NCBI GenBank assembly: GCA_024693105.1
Contig: JAILLO010000002.1
Location: 1 to 34,460 of the forward strand
Length of the DNA stretch: 34,460 nucleotides
Direction of reading: 5' to 3'
From: Clostridia bacterium
Lineage (GTDB): Bacteria > Bacillota > Clostridia > Peptostreptococcales > Anaerovoracaceae
The position numbers and the translations under genes are program-made. How positions within the stretch are numbered: the stretch's first letter is position 1; each line of letters begins with the position of its first letter. The notes below the pieces were generated by a model. The model saw only the letters and a list, made by a program, of their open reading frames with translations. It did not search any database and had not been told where the DNA came from. Positions 7,681 to 17,000 of the stretch are shown in pieces.

Positions 7681-7762
7681 CGCATTGCACAGGCACGCGG
7701 CAGAGGCTCTCATGCAGCTTTGGAGAACCGACGCCCGAAATCGGCCAATCGCCTGTGCAGCG
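7681..7762 (+). promoter_or_regulatory. Structured leader upstream of fabK
   Basis: The transcript leader is about 185-195 nt. A closing stem pairs CGC plus TGCACAGGC (7681-7683, 7686-7694) with GCCTGTGCA plus GCG (7751-7762), with a 2-nt bulge; smaller hairpins can form inside. A T run lies at about 7786-7792. I do not recognise a known riboswitch class. Together with the terminator, promoters and operators it fills the gap 7488-7825. Confidence 0.45.
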
Positions 7763-7825
7763 TTGGTTTTGGCATGCCGTGAATGTTTTTTTGTTTGCGG
7801 AATGCAGGAAAACGGAGAAGATAAT

Positions 7826-8806
7826 ATGAAAAGCAGATTAAATGAAATACTTGGTATTAAATATCCCATACTACAGGGTGCAATGGCTCGTATTGCCGAT
7901 GCGGATCTTGCGTCAGCCGTTAGCAACGGCGGCGGACTCGGCATTATTGCTTCGGGAGGACAGAGCGCACAGTGGCTCAGAGAACAGATAAAAAAGGCAC
8001 GCAGTCTGACAGACAAACCTTTTGGCGTAAATCTTATGCTTCTGGCACCGAATATAGATGAGCTTGTTGATGTCGTATGTGAGGAACGGGTAGCGGCTGT
8101 AACAACAGGCGCGGGAAATCCAGGCAAATATATGCCGAAACTTCTTGCGGCAGATATAAAGGTCATTCCGGTTGTGGCATCTGTTGCCCTTGCCGTAAGA
8201 GTGGCAAGAATCGGAGCACATGCGGTAATTACAGAGGGATGCGAAGCAGGCGGCCATATAGGAGAAACAACAACAATGGCGCTTGTGCCTCAGGTTGCGG
8301 ACGCAGTTGACATTCCTGTGCTTGCAGCAGGCGGAATAGCGGACGGACGCGGAATTTCGGCGGCATTTATGCTCGGCGCTGAAGGGGTGCAGGTAGGAAC
8401 GCGATTTCTTGTTGCAAATGAATGTAACGTGGCACAGAATTACAAGAATGCAATTCTGAAGGCAAAAGATACAGATACATGCGCAACGGGAAGAAGCACC
8501 GGCCATCCGGTACGTGTAATTAAGAACAAACTTGCACGAGAAATACTTTCACTTGAAAAAAAGAATGCGGACCCTGCAGAAATCGAAAAGCTTTGCACAG
8601 GTACGCTTGTAATGGCCGTTGAAGACGGCGATACGGACCACGGCTCTGTTATGTCGGGTCAGATTGCAGGACTTGTCAAGAAAGAGCAGCCTGCGGCAGA
8701 AATTATTTCGGAAATGTTTGAGGAGGCAGAGAAAATATATGAAAACAGGTCTGATTTTTTCAGGACAGGGTGCGCAGTATCCGGAAATGGGAAAAAGTCT
8801 GTATGA
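7826..8806 (+). CDS. fabK: Enoyl-[acyl-carrier-protein] reductase FabK
   Basis: 326 residues, close to the family size. This FMN-dependent TIM-barrel enzyme performs the last reduction of each fatty-acid elongation cycle. Key segments: ILQGAMARIAD near the start, GVNLMLLAP (67-75), CEAGGHIGETTTMALVPQV with the active-site His144 at the same number as in streptococcal FabK, AAGGIADGRG (167-176) and GAEGVQVGTRFL (184-194). The ATG at 7826 is chosen because an AACGGAGAAG site precedes it and the conserved N terminus starts there; the longer frame runs back to the promoter. It is the first gene of the fab operon and its last 68 bases overlap fabD. Confidence 0.95.
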   Translation: MKSRLNEILGIKYPILQGAMARIADADLASAVSNGGGLGIIASGGQSAQWLREQIKKARSLTDKPFGVNLMLLAPNIDELVDVVCEERVAAVTTGAGNPGKYMPKLLAADIKVIPVVASVALAVRVARIGAHAVITEGCEAGGHIGETTTMALVPQVADAVDIPVLAAGGIADGRGISAAFMLGAEGVQVGTRFLVANECNVAQNYKNAILKAKDTDTCATGRSTGHPVRVIKNKLAREILSLEKKNADPAEIEKLCTGTLVMAVEDGDTDHGSVMSGQIAGLVKKEQPAAEIISEMFEEAEKIYENRSDFFRTGCAVSGNGKKSV

Positions 8807-9770
8807 GTGTTCACCTGCAGCTGCAAAAGTATTTGAAGAAGCAGGTGAAGATATACGTAAACTCTGCTTTGAGGCAGACAGCGAAACGCTCAAAAGAACC
8901 GATGTGACGCAGCCGACCGTTTATACAGTTTCGATGGCGGCATATGCGGCACTTATGGAGGCACTGGGCGGAAAAACAGATTCACCGCCGGCAGAATGCG
9001 GATCTGCAGACGCGTCAGGCAGCATGAATGTGGAAATATCAGGCGTTGCGGGCTTCAGCCTCGGTGAATATGCCGCGCTTACCGCAGCCGGAAGCATAGC
9101 CTCTGTCAGCGACGGAATTGCCATTGTAAGAGAAAGAGGAAAACTCATGCATGAGGCAGGACTTGACGGGGCAGGAAACCCAAAAGGCGGCATGATTGCG
9201 GGCCTTGCGGAAAAAGACGCGGTTATTGACTGTGTCGAAGCCGCAAGAGAGGACGGCATTTTATGTGCGGTTAACTTCAATTCTCCGAAGCAGACGGTTG
9301 TTGCGGGAGACTTCGCGGCTCTTGAGAGATTTCGTGGGAAGGCGGCCGAATTCAAAGTAAGAGCAAAGGACCTCAGCGTAAGTACGGCATTTCACAGCCC
9401 TATGATGGTTCCGGCAGCCGAAAAATTGCGCAGCTTCCTTGAAGGAAAGCAGCTGAACCGCCCGAAAGTAAAAGTTTTTGCAGATGTAACTGCCTGCGAC
9501 ATTATGGCGGAAAAACCGCAAAATACGGCCGATTCCGATTTTATTGCGGACATGCTTGCAAAGCAGTGCAAGAGTCCTGTCAGATGGCAGGAAATTGTTG
9601 AAAACATGATTGCCGACGGCATTGAATGTTTCGTCGAACTTGGCCCGGGAAAAACTCTTTCGGGCTTTGTGAAGAAAATAAATCCTGATGTGAAAGTCTG
9701 CAATGTTCAGGACGAGGAAAGCCTGCGGCAGACAGTTGAATTTCTGAAAAGTGAGGAAAAAACATGCTGA
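8739..9770 (+). CDS. fabD: Malonyl-CoA-acyl carrier protein transacylase FabD
   Basis: 343 residues. Transfers malonyl from CoA to ACP for chain elongation. Visible motifs: IFSGQGAQYPEMG at the N terminus, the nucleophile elbow GFSLGEY (Ser107; Phe replaces the commoner His), STAFHSPMM carrying the catalytic His, and VELGPGKTLSGFVKK near the end. AGGAGG lies 13 bases before the ATG at 8739, inside the fabK coding region. The 68-bp overlap with fabK and the 7-bp overlap with fabG suggest translational coupling. An insertion rich in Ser/Ala/Gly (about 80-100) lies before the elbow. Confidence 0.95.
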   Translation: MKTGLIFSGQGAQYPEMGKSLYECSPAAAKVFEEAGEDIRKLCFEADSETLKRTDVTQPTVYTVSMAAYAALMEALGGKTDSPPAECGSADASGSMNVEISGVAGFSLGEYAALTAAGSIASVSDGIAIVRERGKLMHEAGLDGAGNPKGGMIAGLAEKDAVIDCVEAAREDGILCAVNFNSPKQTVVAGDFAALERFRGKAAEFKVRAKDLSVSTAFHSPMMVPAAEKLRSFLEGKQLNRPKVKVFADVTACDIMAEKPQNTADSDFIADMLAKQCKSPVRWQEIVENMIADGIECFVELGPGKTLSGFVKKINPDVKVCNVQDEESLRQTVEFLKSEEKTC

Positions 9771-10504
9771 AAGGGAAAACAGTTGTAATTACAGGCGGCG
9801 TGAGAGGCATCGGAAAAGGAATTGCGCTTCTGTTTGCCGAAAACGGAGCGAATCTTGTAATATGCTACAGGAGCAACGATGAAGCGGCGCAGGAACTTAA
9901 GAGCGAACTTGAAAAAATTGGGAGCAGGGCGGTATTCATGAAAGGTGATGTCGCCGATTTTGCTTTTGCAAAGGAATCGATTGCCAAGGCAAAAGAAGAG
10001 TTTGGAAGTGTCGATGTACTTGTAAACAATGCCGGAATTACACGCGACAAACTGCTCCTGAAAATGTCATCGGAAGATTTTTCGGCGGTTGCGGATACAA
10101 ATCTGCTTGGAAGCTTTAACTTCCTCAAAGCAGCTTCGGACGTAATGATCAGACAGCGCTTTGGCCGCATTATAAACATGTCTTCCGTGGTCGGACTTAA
10201 AGGCAATGCCGGACAGGTAAATTACAGTGCTTCAAAGGCAGGCATAGTAGGCATGACAATGTCGGCCGCGAAGGAACTCGGAAAGCGGGGTATTACGGTA
10301 AATGCAATTGCTCCGGGATTTGTTGAAACGGAAATGACAAGTGAACTGCCTGAGGATTACAAAAAAAAGATAGCTGAAAATATTGCACTCGGAAGAATGG
10401 CGCAGCCTAAAGACATTGCAAATGTTGCGCTCTTCCTTGCAAGTGATATGGCATCATATGTAACAGGCCAGGTAATTACGACAGACGGCGGCATGTCAAT
10501 TTAA
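9764..10504 (+). CDS. fabG: 3-oxoacyl-[acyl-carrier-protein] reductase FabG
   Basis: 246 residues, a classical short-chain dehydrogenase that reduces 3-oxoacyl-ACP with NADPH. The cofactor-binding loop TGGVRGIGKG (10-19), NNAG (88-91), the active-site Ser at 140/141, and Tyr154-x3-Lys158 in NYSASK are all present. It ends in the family-typical VTGQVITTDGGMSI. The ATG at 9764 overlaps the fabD stop. Confidence 0.96.
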   Translation: MLKGKTVVITGGVRGIGKGIALLFAENGANLVICYRSNDEAAQELKSELEKIGSRAVFMKGDVADFAFAKESIAKAKEEFGSVDVLVNNAGITRDKLLLKMSSEDFSAVADTNLLGSFNFLKAASDVMIRQRFGRIINMSSVVGLKGNAGQVNYSASKAGIVGMTMSAAKELGKRGITVNAIAPGFVETEMTSELPEDYKKKIAENIALGRMAQPKDIANVALFLASDMASYVTGQVITTDGGMSI

Positions 10505-10590
10505 AGGCGGCGGCCTCGCAAAGAGACGGTATGCCGAAGATGGCGGTATGCCGGATTTAAAAAAATAAAGATAATGAAAGACAGGAAAAG

Positions 10591-11823
10591 ATGAAAGAGA
10601 TGGAAAGAAGAGTAGTTGTAACAGGTATGGGGGCAGTTACGCCGATAGGAAACTGTCTTAAGGATTTCTGGCAGGGAATCAGAGAAGGAAGAAACGGAAT
10701 CGATGTAATAACCCACTTTGACCTTTCGGGCCACAAGGCGACCATGGGCGCAGAGGTTAAAAACTTTGAATATGAGGATAAGCGCGCGGCAAGAAGGCTT
10801 GACCGCATTTCGCAGATGGGAATAACGGCTGCGCTTGAAGCTGTGAATGACAGCGGTCTGCGCACCGGAGAAAATGTCGACCCTTACAGGACCGGAGTTA
10901 TAGCGGCAACGGGAATCGGCGGTATCATGACAGTCGAAAGCGAAGTCAGAAAAGCTGAAGTAAAGGGACTTTCAAGAGTTTCACCGGTTCTTGTGCCTAT
11001 GATTATTCCGAATCTTGTGGCAGGAAATATTGCCATTAAAACCGGAGCAAAGGGCAATGCAATGTCACTTGCAACGGCCTGCAGTTCCGGAACAAACGCA
11101 ATCGGTGAGGCCGCAAGAATGATTAAACACGGCTATCTTGATACTGTAATTGCAGGAGGAGCAGAGGCAGGTTTTGCACCTGTATGCTTTGCGGGTTTTG
11201 TCAATATGACTGCAATTTCACTGAAGACAGACAGAAACAGATGCTGCATACCGTTTGACAAAGAAAGAGACGGTTTCGTGATGGGAGAAGGCGCTGCTTT
11301 TATGATCCTTGAGGAGTATGAGCACGCAAAGGCAAGAGGCGCAAAAATCTACGGCGAAATCGCAGGATACGGAGCAACGTGTGATGCTTATCATATTACT
11401 CTTCCCGAGCCGGGAGGGGAAGGCGCCGCACGTGCAATGAAGGATGCCATTGAAGATGCCGGTATTTCTCCGGCAGATATAGATTATATAAATGCGCACG
11501 GTACCGGAACACCGGCTAACGATGCAACTGAAACGCGCGCAATAAAGAAGGTTTTCGGCGAGCATACCGATGTAATGATCAGCTCGACAAAGAGCATGAC
11601 AGGTCATCTTCTCGGCGCAGCGGGTGCGGTGGAGGCAATCGCGTGCATTAAGGCAATGGAGGACAGCTTTGTGCCTCCGACAATTAACCTCAGGGTACCG
11701 GATCCGGAACTGGATCTTGATTATGTGCCGAATGAGGGCAGAAACAGAGAACTTAAATATACACTTTCAGAGTCGCTCGGCTTTGGCGGACACAATGCCG
11801 TTCTGGTTTTCAAAAAAGCATAA
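10591..11823 (+). CDS. fabF: 3-oxoacyl-[acyl-carrier-protein] synthase II FabF
   Basis: 410 residues. Condenses acyl-ACP with malonyl-ACP. The Cys-His-His triad is visible: Cys164 in ATACSSGTNA, His303 in NAHGTGTPAND and His339 in KSMTGHLLGAAGA. The N terminus RRVVVTGMGAVTPIG is typical. Start could be 10591 or the next ATG at 10600; AGGAAA supports 10591. An 86-bp gap after fabG contains a short repeated CGGTATGCCG but no ACP gene. Confidence 0.96.
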   Translation: MKEMERRVVVTGMGAVTPIGNCLKDFWQGIREGRNGIDVITHFDLSGHKATMGAEVKNFEYEDKRAARRLDRISQMGITAALEAVNDSGLRTGENVDPYRTGVIAATGIGGIMTVESEVRKAEVKGLSRVSPVLVPMIIPNLVAGNIAIKTGAKGNAMSLATACSSGTNAIGEAARMIKHGYLDTVIAGGAEAGFAPVCFAGFVNMTAISLKTDRNRCCIPFDKERDGFVMGEGAAFMILEEYEHAKARGAKIYGEIAGYGATCDAYHITLPEPGGEGAARAMKDAIEDAGISPADIDYINAHGTGTPANDATETRAIKKVFGEHTDVMISSTKSMTGHLLGAAGAVEAIACIKAMEDSFVPPTINLRVPDPELDLDYVPNEGRNRELKYTLSESLGFGGHNAVLVFKKA

Positions 11824-11878
11824 CAGGCAGTGGCGGCCGGGCAGGTTTGCAGGCTGTGTCCGTCCGGACAGGTTGTCG

Positions 11879-11906
11879 TTGAAAAATACGCAAAATATGG
11901 TAAAAT
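11879..11906 (+). promoter_or_regulatory. Internal promoter before fabZ
   Basis: TTGAAA (11879-11884), 16 bp, TAAAAT (11901-11906) with TGG before the -10 (extended -10). It would allow fabZ, the MarR fusion and addB to be expressed apart from fabKDGF. Confidence 0.5.
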
Positions 11907-11921
11907 AAACAAGGAGCGAAT

Positions 11922-12368
11922 ATGCTGTACAACAAAGAACAAATCAAGGAATTTATTCCTCACAGAGAACCTTTTCTGCTTATAGACGAGATAGTTGAGA
12001 TGGAAGAAGGAAAAAGCATTACGGCAATCAAGCATGTAAGTGAGGATGAATACTACTTCAAGGGGCATTTTCCCGAGAAGAAGGTTATGCCGGGTGTACT
12101 TATTGTGGAAGCAATGGCTCAGGCGGGTGCGGTTTCAATTCTTTCGATGCCTCAGCACCGCGGAAAGCTTGCTTTCTTCGCCGGGATTAAAGAAGCAAAA
12201 TTCCGCCGAATGGTAGTTCCCGGCGATGAGCTGCGGCTTGTGGTGCGCCTTGACAGGCTCAGAAGCAGAGCCGGCAGCGGCAGCGGTGAGGCATATGTGG
12301 GTGATGAACTTGCCTGCAAATGCGAATTCAGTTTTATATTGGGAAATGAAGCTGAGGGCCAAAAATAA
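11922..12368 (+). CDS. fabZ: 3-hydroxyacyl-[acyl-carrier-protein] dehydratase FabZ
   Basis: 148 residues, single hotdog domain. Catalytic His49 lies in FKGHFPEKKVMPG and Glu63 in LIVEAMAQAGA, the hallmark FabZ arrangement. FIPHREPFLLIDEI near the N terminus is typical. It dehydrates 3-hydroxyacyl-ACP to the enoyl-ACP used by FabK. AAGGAG precedes the ATG. The loop SRAGSGSGEAYVGDE (about 115-129) is Gly/Ser-rich. Confidence 0.95.
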   Translation: MLYNKEQIKEFIPHREPFLLIDEIVEMEEGKSITAIKHVSEDEYYFKGHFPEKKVMPGVLIVEAMAQAGAVSILSMPQHRGKLAFFAGIKEAKFRRMVVPGDELRLVVRLDRLRSRAGSGSGEAYVGDELACKCEFSFILGNEAEGQK

Positions 12369-12477
12369 AAAACAAAACAGAAAATAAAGAGGGCAGTTTC
12401 CGTATTGTACCGGGAATGAAGCCGGATGTTCTCCGTGCAGGTACCACGAAGCGGGTGGAGAAAAGAGGGAAGCGGAA

Positions 12478-13995
12478 TTGGAAATCAGTAAAATCAACGA
12501 AACACTGGCAAATCTTTTTAATATGGTGGTGAAGCTTGAGGAGGAAGAACGGCAGCATTCGTCTTTTACGGATCTTTCAGTAGTTGAAATCCATACACTT
12601 GTAGCAATCGGGACGGAAAAACCAAGAACGATGACGCAGGTGGCAGGCATCCTCAATATCAGCGTCAGCACGCTTACGACTGCGGTGAACAAACTCTTGA
12701 AAAAGGGTTATGTTGAGCGCATGAGAGACAGCGAAGACAGGAGAATCGTAAAGGTTACTCTTACTGAAAAAGGGCGTGAGGCTGTTGAAGAACATGACCA
12801 TTACCACAATATGGTGGTTAAGGATGCCATCTCGTTCCTCTCAAGAAAAGAGGCAGTAAGATTTGCAACCTCGGTAAACGTAATCAACGATTTTCTGCAT
12901 ATGCGGAATGCTGTTCCCAAAAAAGTGCGCAAAGGCGCTGTCATGGCACCGCTCAGACTCGGAGATATCACGATTCCCGTCCCTGTTTTTAACGGTGGAA
13001 TGAGTATGGGCATTTCAGACGGCACTCTTGCCGGCAATGTTGCAAAATGCGGCGGAGCCGGAATTATTTCGGCTACGGATATAGGCATTCATGAAGACGA
13101 TTTTGAAGAAAATCCGATTGAAGCAAACAAGCGGGCGCTCTTAAGGGAAATCGAAAAAGCAAATGAAATCGCCTCTGAAAATCCTGACCACGGGCCTGTC
13201 GGCGTGAACATTTTGTGCTCATGCGCAAATTTTGAAATCTATGTCGGGACGGCGCTTGAAGCGGGTGTCAGAATGATTGTCTCCGGAGGAGGCCTGCCTC
13301 TTTCACTTCCGGGGCTTTGCAAGGGATACGAAGGTGTCACGCTGATTCCGGTGATTGCATCGGTGCGTGCTGCCAAAGTAATTATGAAAAACTGGCGCAA
13401 AAGGTACAAAAGAATACCGGAAGCCTTTATATTTGAGGGACCTCTTGCGGGAGGACAGCTCGGCTTCAAGGAAGAGCAGCTTGAAGCGGCAAATGAAACC
13501 TTTTACAATACGATTGCGGAACTTAAGGGAGTTCTTGCGGAATCGGGGGACGGCAGCTGTGCGCTGATAGTTGCGGGCGGGATTCTGAATCGCAAAGATT
13601 GTAAAAAAGTGCTCACATGCGGTGCGGATGCGGTTCAGCTCGGAACCAGATTTGCGGTTTCGCAGGAGTCCGGAGCGCACGAAAACATCAAAAAAGCATA
13701 TCTTGACTGCAGGGAAAAAAATATCACAGTTATAAAAACTCCGGTCGGCATGCCGGCGCATGTTCTGAAAAACGAAGCTATTGAAAAAATCCTTGCAGGA
13801 GAAAAAATACCTCATTCGTGTAACGAATGTCTGATTAATTGTCCCGGTGAAGAAGCGCAGTTCTGTCAGATGGAGCTTCTCAGGAAGGCGGCAAAGGGTG
13901 ATATCGAAAACGGCCTTGTCTTTTGCGGTGTGAAAGCCCGCAAAATAAAAAGACAGGAGAGCGTTGAAGAAATCATGCAGAGCCTTATAAAGTAA
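12478..13995 (+). CDS. MarR-family regulator fused to a nitronate monooxygenase/FabK-like flavin domain
   Basis: 505 residues in one unbroken frame. Residues 1-145 form a MarR/FabT-type domain: recognition helix region QVAGILNISVSTLTTAVNKL (54-73) and wing DSEDRRIVKVTLTEKG (84-99). Residues 153-490 form a TIM-barrel flavin domain of the nitronate monooxygenase/FabK family: FNGGMSMGIS (171-180), GVNILCSC (242-249), IVSGGG (267-272), AGGIL (366-370) and GADAVQLGTRF (382-392). The motif GPLAGGQLGF has Gln327 where family members carry the catalytic His. A CNECLINCPGEEAQFCQ cluster (448-464) and VFCG (481-484) form a Cys-rich end, as in many long clostridial members. The start is a TTG at 12478 with AGAGGGA upstream; an in-frame ATG at residue 16 is an alternative. 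It follows fabZ by 109 bp and may autoregulate the fab operon. Confidence 0.88.
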   Translation: MEISKINETLANLFNMVVKLEEEERQHSSFTDLSVVEIHTLVAIGTEKPRTMTQVAGILNISVSTLTTAVNKLLKKGYVERMRDSEDRRIVKVTLTEKGREAVEEHDHYHNMVVKDAISFLSRKEAVRFATSVNVINDFLHMRNAVPKKVRKGAVMAPLRLGDITIPVPVFNGGMSMGISDGTLAGNVAKCGGAGIISATDIGIHEDDFEENPIEANKRALLREIEKANEIASENPDHGPVGVNILCSCANFEIYVGTALEAGVRMIVSGGGLPLSLPGLCKGYEGVTLIPVIASVRAAKVIMKNWRKRYKRIPEAFIFEGPLAGGQLGFKEEQLEAANETFYNTIAELKGVLAESGDGSCALIVAGGILNRKDCKKVLTCGADAVQLGTRFAVSQESGAHENIKKAYLDCREKNITVIKTPVGMPAHVLKNEAIEKILAGEKIPHSCNECLINCPGEEAQFCQMELLRKAAKGDIENGLVFCGVKARKIKRQESVEEIMQSLIK

Positions 13996-14015
13996 TTTGC
14001 ACGGAAGGGGACATA

Positions 14016-17000
14016 ATGCTCAGAGTATATTTCGGACGCAACAGCGTCAACAGAGAAAAATTTATATTTGAAAAAATTAAGGGTTCCGGGCGAACCCTTT
14101 TGCTCGTTCCGGACCAATTTACACTCCAGGCTGAACGTGAAGCCTTCAGATATCTTCAGGTCAGGGGCTTTGCGGATCTTGATATCATAAGCATGAACCG
14201 CCTTGGTCAAAGGATTCTTTCCGAAACGGGCGGGCATAAGCGTACAAGAATTAACAAATACGGCAGACATATGCTTGTGGCGGCGTCTGCTGCGGCTCTG
14301 GACGCGGAACTTGGAATTTACAAAGGTATGTGGAGAAAAAATTCCTTCCTGGAGCTTGCAAACGATTTTATTATAGACATGAAGCAGTACAATACAACGC
14401 CTTCCATGCTTGCCGAAATCGCAGCAGGACAGGAGGAGCACTCCCTGCTTCGCAGAAAGCTTTCCGATATTCTGAAAATCTATTCCGCGTACGAAGAACG
14501 GATAAAGGGCAAATACCTTGATTCAGAGGATTTCATCGACTTTTTTTTGCCAAAACTGGCGAAATCGGAGCTTGTTACAAAGAGCACCGTATGGATTTAC
14601 GGTTATGAGTATTTTACTCCCAAAATGCTTCTCACAATCGGGGAGATCATAAAATTTACAGATGTAAATATTGTCTTAACTTCAGATGACAACTGCGCCG
14701 ATGCGGACGTTTTCACGATTACGGCAAAGATGCGTCAAAGCCTTGCAAATACAGCGCAAATGGCGGGTATACCGTTTGAAGAAGAAAAAATAACGGGCAC
14801 GGAATATGCCGTTTCAAAGAATTCGGATGAACTTGTGGCAATCGAGCGCCAATTGTTTTCGATACCGCCGGGGCATTACGCAGCAGAAAGAAAAGAACCG
14901 CATGTCAGACTTTTGAAGGCTCCCGACCCTTATGCGGAGGCGGAAGCGGCTGCGGCATATGTGCTTGAACTCACATCAGAAAAGGGCCTGCGGCACAAAG
15001 ACATTCTGCTTATCTGTAATGACCTTGAGAGCAGGGCGTCGGGTATATGCAGGGTTTTCCGGGAATTCGGAATAGACATTTTTGTTGACAGGAAGGAGAG
15101 TATTACAAGTGCCGGAGCAGTTGTATATATTCTTACACTGCTTGAGATTTTCAGAAGGAATTTCAGAACGGAAGACCTGATGCTTCTTTTAAAAACGGGT
15201 TTTTCGGATGTAACGTTCGAGGAGACGGAAAGACTTGAAAATTATGCAATTGAATACAGAATAGATAAAAACCGCTGGAGGAAACCTTTCAGACGCGGAA
15301 TTCAAAAGTATGGCGAAGAAGGAATCGCGGAGCTTGAGGAAATTCGCAGGAAAGCTGTGGGAAATCTGATTGAATTTGAGAAAGAGTACAAAAAATCAAA
15401 GACTCCGGGCCGGCTTATTGTTGCTCTTTATGATTTTCTTGTAAAAACGGCACGTGTGCCGGAAAAGCTCGAGGTTGTAATAGCTGAAAGGCAGCAAGAA
15501 GGAGACTTCGAAGAGGCTTCGAGGCAGGCACAAATCTGGGGCTGCGTTACTGATATTTTCGACCAGATAGTGGCGATTGTGGGAGATGACGAAAATCTTG
15601 CCGGGAGTACTGCGGATATATTGAGGGCAGGACTTGAGGAAGTGCAGATCGGAACGCTTCCGCCTTCACCCGATACTCTTATGCTCGGGACAATGCAAAG
15701 AACAAGGGCGGGCGAAGTCAAAGCACTCGTTGTAATCGGGGCAAACGAGGGGATTCTTCCTTCAGACAGCGACAGAGAGGGTATTTTAAGCGAAACCGAG
15801 AAAGAAAAGCTGTTGCGGCAGGAAATACAGATATGCCGGTTGCGGGAATTCAGAAGCGGCGAGGAAATACTCGGAATATATAAGCTTCTGTCAAAGCCGG
15901 AGGATTATCTGTGGATGAGCTATGCCGATACGGATGCAATGGGCGCAGAATTGAAGCCTTCAAAAATTCTGACTGCGATTGAAGATATGTTTTCGGAAAA
16001 CGGCAGAAGCATTACGGAAATTTATGCTCCGGAAAAATGCATTGGATCGCAGGAAAACACATTGAAGAATCTTATAAATGTCCTTCAAAAGAGCGCCGAT
16101 GCGGATTCCGTCGATGCGCGCTGGCTTGCGGCGGCAGACTGGTACAGAAGAAAGAAGCCGGAACGTTTCAAAATTGCGGCAGAAATAGCTGCCGGGGAAA
16201 AACGCAGGCTCTTTCTTGAACCGGAGCAGGCGCAAAGACTCTATTCAGAGGTGTCAGACGAAACTGTTCTCAGTCCGTCAAGGCTGGAGCGTTACAGCAG
16301 GTGTCCGTTTGATTATTTCATTCTTTTCGGGCTCAGACCGGAGGAACGCAGAGTATATGAAATTGCAGGCAGGGAAATAGGCGATATTTACCACGAATGC
16401 CTGATGCGGCTTTCGCGCAGGCTTACGAAGAAAGGCACAAAGATTACGGCACCTGATTCACCGTGGATGACGATTACACCGGATGAGTGCAGGGAAAGCA
16501 TAAACGAAATTATTGACGAAATAGCGGGTAATTACAAAGAAGGTGTCCTTTCAAGCGGAAATGAAGAACTTTACAGAACAGAACGTCTCAAGGAAAACTG
16601 CATGCATATTGCAGATGCCATGATTTATCAGGTAAGGCAGGGGAAGATAAGTTCAATTCTCTGTGAAGAACCTTTCGGAAAAAGAAGTATGAGGTTTGCG
16701 CCGATAGAAGTGCCTCTTGAAAAGGGAAAGGTCCTGATTGAGGGAAAAATCGACAGAATAGATACACTCGAAAACGGAAGCGTAAAAATCATAGACTATA
16801 AATCCGGAAATGAAAAATTTGACGTTGCAGAGGTTGAGTCGGGCTGGAGACTGCAGCTGATGCTGTATCTTCAGGCAGCCCAGAGGGAGAAGAACGGTGA
16901 GTCGATTCGGAAGCCGGCGGGAGTCTTTTATTTTAAGATAACCGAGCCCGAACTTTCAAAAGAAACAATCGATGATGAAGCAATCCGTTCGGAAATCAGA

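Noticed and set aside
7138-8166. 342-codon open frame on the minus strand across the CotH end and fabK start
   Set aside because: It is antisense to two clear genes, the promoter and the leader; its product is low-complexity with no recognisable domain and no ribosome site supports it.
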